Below are positions 7,470 through 14,700 of a stretch of 25,000 nucleotides of DNA, piece by piece. The notes beneath the pieces are model-generated. The model was given only the letters and a program-made list of their open reading frames with translations, searched no databases and was not told the DNA's origin. The translations under genes and the position numbers were made by a program. The stretch's first letter is position 1, and every line of letters begins with the position of its first letter. Origin of the DNA: Symbiodinium natans (taxonomy: Eukaryota > Sar > Dinophyceae > Suessiales > Symbiodiniaceae); the NCBI GenBank assembly GCA_905221605.1, contig CAJNDS010002768.1, positions 680,001 to 705,000 of the forward strand. Reading direction: 5' to 3'.

Positions 7470-10400
7470 TTACCCAAGCCTTGGGTCGCCGAAGGGAGTC
7501 CTATAGTACAAAGGGTAGCTCTCAGCACAGCACGAACAGTACTTGATCTTGCGCAACTTGGCCTTGTTCGCGTGCCTCAGCCCATAGCACTCTTCTCGAA
7601 CGTGGATCCTGTCCCCATGCTCCGACATCACGAATGGGGTCTGGAGGCATCTGAAGTCCATTCCTTCCCTCGCGGCTCGGGCCACCGTCACGCCCTCTTC
7701 TCCATCGGGCTGTTGTGGCATCGGGGTTGTAGAAGACGAAGAAGCGGGGTGCACCTCAGCTGTTGGATCTTGAGCCCTGACACCAGGCGGATCCCTTTGC
7801 TCTCCTTCATCTTCCAGCTCTGCCAGTTCACGATGTAGAGCACGAGCGGCCTGATCTCTGATTTTCATCAGCCTTCTTGTTCTTCTCATCGCCATTTCTT
7901 CTCGATCTCTCCACACCCACGCAACCAGCACCTTCACAAACTCCCACACTCCGAGCAACGCCACTCCTCCGATGACCACGCATACGTAGAATTCCACGCT
8001 TCCATCCACCTCCACTGGCCTCTTGAGCACTTCTTCGGCCCGTGCCCCTTGCACTGACATCATCGCAATCATCAGCGCCATGATCTTCACCACCTCTTGT
8101 CTTGACGAGATTGTTTGTACTCGCGCCCCTTCATTGCCTCCTTCTTGTAGGAAAGCCTCTGCAGGTACCATACCCCACAAATCACGGAGCACAACCAACC
8201 GAGGAGCCGGCACCGGCTTGGTACCTAAGTCTGCTGGCTGTCCTTCTCCAGGCTCATGATGTAAGGACACGCGCTGGGCCAACACTTCTTGGCGAAGGAA
8301 ACGTGCTCTCACGCGGAGGTGACGTGTTTTCCACGTCCCCGGGGCCGTGCTTGCAAGCCCCAGAGCTGCAGTGTTATCGACCTTTATGGCCTGGCATACA
8401 TCGCTCTGCACCTCGGTGGCCCATGCTTGGATACCCAATCCAAGCTGATGCGCGGCGATCAACTCGTACAACTCCGCCTCCGCGGTAGACAGCGTTATCA
8501 GAGCTTGCCTTGTCATTCGCCATGCCACAAAGCCCCCAAATAGCGATATAGCGCTGCAGCCGAAGGATTTTCCTCCTCCTGGCGCGAAGCTGGCGTCAGA
8601 GAAAGTCTCCACCGCATGCTGCGACCCTTTGTAGACCAAACCCATTCCAGGCGTGTTGAGGAGGTAGCGACGCACGTGATGAGCCAAACGAAGAGCAGCC
8701 GTCGGGTTCCGCGTCGCCATTGCACAGACATAGCTCGTGGCAAAGCTTATGTCCGGTCTTGTTCGAGTGGCCAACCACAACAACTCTCCGGCAGCTGTTT
8801 GAGCCGCCCGAATTTGCTCCTCATCTGCTTCTCCCTCCTCCTGATCGCCCTCTTCTTCGTGCAGGATGAGGTCCTTTGTTGCGGGCACCTGCGCGGTCTT
8901 TTCGGTTTCCATGCCGTACTCCCGGATCAGGTCGGCGATGTACCCACCCTGGCTGATGTGGTACTGGATCCTTCCATCGCGAACTCGGCCTTGCACCTCC
9001 ATACCGAGGTATCTCACTGGCCTCTGACCCACCCACTCCAGGTCTGAGCACTTCCATCCTTCTTCTCCATCATCACCCTTTGTCAACCAGGAGTACATCT
9101 TCATGATCTCCTCATTCCCGCCCAGGAACATCACATCGTCGACGTACACGATCATCATCGCAATGGTCTCTGTCTCGTCATCCATGGGAACCAATCTCCA
9201 AACCGCCGGATCCGTTTCCATCTGGACGAACCTGCATTCTCTTTGTCCCACATGGATTCTGGCCCTTCTTATCCGGCGATCACGAAAGTTGCCCCATAGT
9301 CTCGGCGCCTCCTTCAAGCCATAGAGGAGCCTCTCGACCAGATATGCGGTGTTCGGTGGGGCGCACCCTGCATCCACAATCACCTTCGGGATCGTTATGG
9401 CGTACCGCACGCTGGACTCCGACATTGGGGTTAGAGTGAACGCCGATGCGATGTCTGTGATTGCTGCCCCCCAGTTTCTTTGTGCAGCGAATGCTAATCC
9501 GCACCTCAAGCTTTCCGCACTGGCGGCCGTCGTGAACACCTCCGTCTCGCCCTTGATGTAGTTCCCGCAGATCACCAGCCTCGACTTCCTTTTGAACAAT
9601 CCGGCGTCTCCGTTGCCCTCAAGGACCTCTTCCCCCTTCTTCTGGGTTACGTGCTCCCTCTCTTGCTCCGCCTGGTCTGCGATCGCTGCCACATCCGGAG
9701 GCTTGACCGTATGCACCGTCTTGGCCGGCACCAGCGTAATTTCTCCCCGATCTTGCATTCGCTTTGCTTCTGGGAGGGGAATCGGAACCAACGTCCCATT
9801 TCCTTCCAGGTGCGTGACCTCTTTCATGATGCTTGGCACCCACTTGGGCAAATTCGCCTTAACCTCGGGAAGGGCGACCGTGTGTGTCACAGTGAGCGGC
9901 TCCTTCAATTCCTTCAAGATCCCCTCCACGTTCTCCGTGGTGACATCTGTTGCCATTTTTGCTAAACGAACCTTCACGTCGTTGATCGCCTTTACCGACC
10001 GCTCATTCTTCTCACCCACGTCCTCCGTCAGGATCTCTTGCACGAAGTCCAATTCCTCTTCTGCATCCATGACCTTCTCATTCATCATCTCGTCCACTTC
10101 TTCACCTTCATCTTCTCGCTGATCAGCACATTTTGCCTCTTCAACGATCAACGCCCTTAGCGCCATTGCCCTTTCTTCCAGCCACAATCTCTCTTCTTTC
10201 CCCAAAGGCAGCGTTGGTACTGGTTCCTCGACCTTCTCCTTGCCCTTGTCTTCTTCTGGCTGGTATCGCAACGACCAATTCGTTCTCAAGCTGACTCGCC
10301 CTCCCGGGATCACCAACTCATCCTCCCTGGTTCCACCAAGCTCTTGGTCTCCCATTGCATGAGGTCGACAATCGATGGTCTCGTCCTTGGCGAGCTGCTC

Positions 10401-11780
10401 TAAAGGCCAACAACCAAGTCTTCGCAGGTAGTCAACCTTCTCTGGCTCCAGCTTGCACGCGGCGGCGATTGTAAAGCCCACAACCAGTATTCTGGGACCC
10501 TTTTCTCCAAGTACTGGCTCATGTAGACGTGAAGGATTTACTTCCATTGGCCCCTTCATCTCGAAGATCTGGCCCGGCACCTCCTTCCCATTGAATCGCC
10601 GCGCCTCATACTTCCCCTTGAACTCATCTCCGACCTTCATTTCCTGCCACACACCGCTGCCCTTCGTCACATTCAGCGGCGATACCAAGTTGCTTGTTCC
10701 CTTCATGTTGTAGCTGTCCCGGTGGATAGGCATCACGGCATTCTTCACCAGGGCCATCGAAGTGAAGGTCTCTCCGGGAAAATCATGTCGAAGCAACGCA
10801 GCGGCAGTTCGAACGTCCTCCTCATACTTCATAGTGGCGTTGGTCACGTTTACGATTCCTCCATGTTGGTAAGCCCCAAGCGTCACATACGCCACATCCT
10901 CGTCAGCCTCCGAAGTTTCGCGTAGCTGTGGTCGCTTGGCCACAGCTTCTTTGCTGGTCCAAATATCTGACCCCAAAAGCCTCTTCACCAGCTGCTCCCT
11001 CGACATGTCCTGGTAGCCCTTCAGCTTTCTCACTTCTGGGTCACTCAAGGTCATCTTTCCCCTCACTCTTCTCGAAGGCTCCACCCAATCCACGGCATAC
11101 TCCGGGGCAACCTCTTCGTACTCATCATCTCGAACAAGCCTTACATGTAGTGTCCGAAGCCACGTTCCATTTTCCAACAACACCACATGTCCTTCACGCA
11201 CATCTTCGGTCGGGCCTAGGTACGTTCCTTTTTCCCACCTTGGGTCAAATGGGCCATGGGTCTTCTTCGACTTGATCCACACCACCGACCCAAAACGGAT
11301 CTTTCTCATAGGCCTCGCCAACATCCTGCGGTTGTGAGCGTCGCAGGCTTCCTTCATTGCGCACGGCCAGAACTTCTTCTCGATACCGGCCGCCCCAAGC
11401 AACAATCTAGCCTTTGACTTCAACCACTTCACGCCTCCTTCCACCACAGAGTTCTGAGACGGCGCACACCCCTCCGTGAATGTCTGGAAGATGTCTCTCT
11501 CTCGACACCAACGGCGCAAAGGTTGCGTTCTGAACTCCTTGGCTCTATCCGAATGGATTCTGGCAAGCGGCATCCCCCATGACTTCAAAGTGACATAGAT
11601 GTCTTGTACCGCCTCCAACACTTCTTTTCCGCGATGTTTCTCCAGCGGGATAGCAAACCTCAGGATCTGGAACTCATGGGGCTTCTTCAGGTCACCAACG
11701 AGTTTTTTCCATTCCTTTTCGCTTGCTTCTTCACCCTCGACCAGGTCGTTCGCTTCATCTCCCTCCTCCTCATCTTCCAT
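7470..11780 (-). CDS. Integrase core, 2OG-oxygenase-like domain, reverse transcriptase, RNase H and membrane tail (polyprotein part 2)
   Basis: The first ATG is at 11780, but this frame is open upstream through the 33-bp repeats, so it is probably the continuation of gag-pol and not a separate gene. Integrase residues are D78 (HSDRAKEF) and E114 (SVVEG), a D-35-E spacing. Residues of about 320-450 hold H353-x-D355, H420 and R430, a 2-oxoglutarate/Fe(II) oxygenase pattern. The Ty1/copia reverse transcriptase has TDIASAF (about 772) and YVDD (about 877). RNase H has FSDAS (about 1057), STAEAE, VDNTAA and ADLGTK. After RNase H come about 220 further residues with one or two hydrophobic segments (about 1230-1290), a charged helix and a Cys-rich end (YCSCC). 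Stop is TAA at 7472-7470. The ORF overlaps the first one by 94 bp in another frame. All catalytic residues looked for are present. Confidence 0.93.
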   Translation of the reverse strand: MEDEEEGDEANDLVEGEEASEKEWKKLVGDLKKPHEFQILRFAIPLEKHRGKEVLEAVQDIYVTLKSWGMPLARIHSDRAKEFRTQPLRRWCRERDIFQTFTEGCAPSQNSVVEGGVKWLKSKARLLLGAAGIEKKFWPCAMKEACDAHNRRMLARPMRKIRFGSVVWIKSKKTHGPFDPRWEKGTYLGPTEDVREGHVVLLENGTWLRTLHVRLVRDDEYEEVAPEYAVDWVEPSRRVRGKMTLSDPEVRKLKGYQDMSREQLVKRLLGSDIWTSKEAVAKRPQLRETSEADEDVAYVTLGAYQHGGIVNVTNATMKYEEDVRTAAALLRHDFPGETFTSMALVKNAVMPIHRDSYNMKGTSNLVSPLNVTKGSGVWQEMKVGDEFKGKYEARRFNGKEVPGQIFEMKGPMEVNPSRLHEPVLGEKGPRILVVGFTIAAACKLEPEKVDYLRRLGCWPLEQLAKDETIDCRPHAMGDQELGGTREDELVIPGGRVSLRTNWSLRYQPEEDKGKEKVEEPVPTLPLGKEERLWLEERAMALRALIVEEAKCADQREDEGEEVDEMMNEKVMDAEEELDFVQEILTEDVGEKNERSVKAINDVKVRLAKMATDVTTENVEGILKELKEPLTVTHTVALPEVKANLPKWVPSIMKEVTHLEGNGTLVPIPLPEAKRMQDRGEITLVPAKTVHTVKPPDVAAIADQAEQEREHVTQKKGEEVLEGNGDAGLFKRKSRLVICGNYIKGETEVFTTAASAESLRCGLAFAAQRNWGAAITDIASAFTLTPMSESSVRYAITIPKVIVDAGCAPPNTAYLVERLLYGLKEAPRLWGNFRDRRIRRARIHVGQRECRFVQMETDPAVWRLVPMDDETETIAMMIVYVDDVMFLGGNEEIMKMYSWLTKGDDGEEGWKCSDLEWVGQRPVRYLGMEVQGRVRDGRIQYHISQGGYIADLIREYGMETEKTAQVPATKDLILHEEEGDQEEGEADEEQIRAAQTAAGELLWLATRTRPDISFATSYVCAMATRNPTAALRLAHHVRRYLLNTPGMGLVYKGSQHAVETFSDASFAPGGGKSFGCSAISLFGGFVAWRMTRQALITLSTAEAELYELIAAHQLGLGIQAWATEVQSDVCQAIKVDNTAALGLASTAPGTWKTRHLRVRARFLRQEVLAQRVSLHHEPGEGQPADLGTKPVPAPRLVVLRDLWGMVPAEAFLQEGGNEGARVQTISSRQEVVKIMALMIAMMSVQGARAEEVLKRPVEVDGSVEFYVCVVIGGVALLGVWEFVKVLVAWVWRDREEMAMRRTRRLMKIRDQAARALHRELAELEDEGEQRDPPGVRAQDPTAEVHPASSSSTTPMPQQPDGEEGVTVARAAREGMDFRCLQTPFVMSEHGDRIHVREECYGLRHANKAKLRKIKYCSCCAESYPLYYRTPFGDPRLG
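10440..10830 (-). other. 2-oxoglutarate/Fe(II) dioxygenase-like (TET/JBP-like) domain inside the polyprotein
   Basis: Between integrase and reverse transcriptase the polyprotein contains VMPIHRDSYNMKGTSNL, an HxD metal motif followed by N and a Ser/Asn-rich turn. About 65 residues later comes SRLHEPVLGEKGPRILVVGF, with a distal His and an Arg ten residues after it. This HxD...H...R layout is typical of 2OG/Fe(II) oxygenases with a double-stranded beta-helix. The HRDxxN start resembles TET/JBP nucleic-acid oxidases. Function is inferred from motifs only; an AlkB-like or prolyl-hydroxylase-like origin is possible. Confidence 0.6.
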
Positions 11781-14700
11781 TTCAAACCAGTCCTCCTCCT
11801 GATCCCTTTGTGGACCAACTGCTTGTGGAACGCCTGGTGAATCTGGATCGACTGCTTGTGGAACGCCTGGTGAATCTGGAGCGACTGCTTGTGGAACGCC
11901 TGGTGAATCTGGATCGACTGCTTGTGGAACGCCTGGTGAATCTGGATCGACTGCTTGTGGAACGCCTGGTGAATCTGAGCGACTGCTTGTGGAACTTCTC
12001 CTAAAGGGATGTCTTGATCCTTGGGGACAGAGTAACCCTTCGGGTAGATGTAGGTCCCAGCAAGCACAAACCTGTACTTTCGCCCCTTCTTCTCGTCTAT
12101 GCCCAGGTCTCTGAAAGCTCCCGCGACATCTAGGCTCAAGACGTAGGCGTCACGATGCAAGACCTTACGTGCCGGTCGTCCCGATCCTGAAGCCGCCAGG
12201 CAAACTGCACAGTCCCGGCGATAAGGCCAGTGACCAGCATCGAGGTGATCCTTCCATCCAGCCGCTTCCTTTGCCGTCATCGCCCTCAGCTGCGCTGTTC
12301 CTTCCCACAGATGCCGTTGAAGTAGCGCCCGAGCAATTTCCTTGCGAAATCCAGGTGCCCACACTGCCATTGACGCCGACGAGGTAGGCCTTGGGGTCTC
12401 CCGTCGCGTGTCCCGAGCCCGGAGGTTCATCTGCATGTTCGCCAGGAATGCCGTTGGCTTTCGTTGCTCATGACCATACGCTCCTTGATCAAACTGGTAC
12501 TTGACAAGCCCCAGCACCTCCTCCAGCTCTTCCATCAGATGCGTCCTCCACACCGAAGGGCATAGCGACCACAGCTCGTTCCTCTCATCCAGAAATTCCC
12601 GCGGATCATCAGGGTGCTCAAAACCAAACCCCACCTTGTCGAACGTCCATTGATCGACCTCGTCCTCTTCCAAGCTCGCCTCCGCCACCAGCCACAGCCA
12701 GACCATCCTCAAAATGAGGCGATTGTCTGCCTTCACCATTTCACGATCATCAGGCCCAAGGTTCGGCAACCCCCACAAGTGCTCTGCCGATCTCACCGGC
12801 TTGGGCATCCTTGTACTTTCAGCACCAGTGTCCCGATACCTCAGGAGGGAGAACGTCCGGCATGGGGGGCCACCGATCACGGCCTTGATCTTTCTCTGCA
12901 TTGCGGCCCACAACAGCAGCGCGTACACTTCCTTGTTGAGCAAGTCCCATCCCGTGGCGATATCGACCTCCAAGATCTCACCAGCCACATGCCTGATAGG
13001 GTCCCCTTTGACGCCTCGTCCAGCGAATAGATGAACCACCCATCCTTTGGCCCTCCACAACTGTCGCCGTCTCGAGCGGTTCAACGGCATCGCTTCCTCT
13101 GGTGTCTTGGGAATGTACTCTAGGACGTCGGTCTTGTTCTCCACTGGGACGTGTTGCATGAACGGAGCCTCAAACACCGCCCGAAGCCCATCCGCCATGT
13201 CCCCCGAACGCACATACTCCTGCAAGTACCCCTTCCACCCTCCAGGATGCTTCTGCTTTGCCGCCACGATCGCAGTTCTGAGCTCCGCGATGGACTGCAT
13301 GCTCGCCTCCACCTTCTGCGACTCCAACTCTGCGATGAGCCTCAGCGCGTCGCACTCCCTCACCTCCGGACACGAGGACCGCGTGAACACCTGTATCTCC
13401 GGTCGTGAATCATGACGAAGTCTGCAACCTCGGCTGTTCCACACGAACTCGTACCCCAGGGACTTGACCAGCGAGCCCAGCGGCACGATAGGCTGTGCCT
13501 CCTCCGCCAGTATCACCCCACTCTGAGTCTGAGGAAGGCTCACCTTCTGATCCCCTGCAAGCGTGACTTCCGCGTTAAAGCAGCTATCAAGTTCACTTCG
13601 AGACGTTGCAGGGCGTAGTGCGTGGGTTGCTCCGGAATCCAGCAGCCCCATTCTTTCTTCCTCATTGAAGGTCTTCTTCAAGCCCACGTTCTTCATGGCT
13701 GCTTCCCAGTCAACGCTCTTCTTCAGAGGTGGAAGATCATCTAGATCTCTTTCGGGGCATCGCAAGACCTTCAATGTTGGTGCCTTCTGCTGGCCCTCAA
13801 TGAATGCCTTCATCATACGGTGAGCGCTCTCCAGAAGTTGCTCCACTGGCACGCCCTGAACTGGGTCTTCCATTGTTGTGCTCCCCGAACTTGACGCAGG
13901 CACAGATGTAGATGCCGAAGACGACACTTCCGCCTCCACCACCTTCTGGATCGAGGGCGTCTCCGGTGGCCCTTCTGGTTTTTTCGGCGAGCCACTTCCA
14001 CTCTTCGGCGTGGATGGCGAAGGTCCTTGCTGCTCGTTCTTCACCTTGGTGGGACACGTTTTTGAGGTGTGCTGCTTACTCCCACATGTCCAGCACCTCT
14101 CTCTCTTGTCCTTGTCCATAGCGTGCTCGAATTTGCATGCCTTGCCACGTCGACACCCTTCATCCGTGAGAAAAAACCTGCAGGGCTTCAACTGACCTCC
14201 TCCTTGGGAACCATCACGTTGAGCTCCCGGCTGATCATTCTTCCCACCGATGGCTCTCATCTTCGGGGTCGCCGGTCCATTACTGCCTGCGTCACCCCCG
14301 GCTCCACCGCCCTTCCTTGGCCCCTTCCGCATCGCCAACTGCTCAAACTCGGCCAAGTACGCCCGGTGAATCGCAAGCACGCCATCTACCGAGGGGGTGA
14401 TGTCTACCTTGAGGTGGTATCTCAGCAGCTGCATCCGAAAGGTCACTTCCGCGTTCTCCTGGAGAGGTTTGCGAACCAAGCCGTCGAGCGCCTTCAAGAG
14501 AATCGACGGATCCGGCGTGATCAACGCTAAGTCCTTCGCCCTCTGATACACCCGGTGCCATAGACGAAGCATTTCCACCGCCTCTTGAGGTGACGTGGCT
14601 CCCCCTGGTTCTTCCAACCTTTTCAGCAACTGAGACTTCTCCGTCGCTGAACCCGGGCGGTACAACACCATGAGCCGGCACAACACCTCCAATGTCGATC

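Noticed and set aside
9592-10122. Plus-strand ORFs across the pol region
   Set aside because: They are antisense shadows of the high-GC pol coding frame.
11687-11780. Programmed ribosomal frameshift between the two polyprotein ORFs
   Set aside because: The frame change traces to one missing base in a 33-bp repeat unit near 11977 whose sister units keep frame, so mutation or a sequencing error is simpler.
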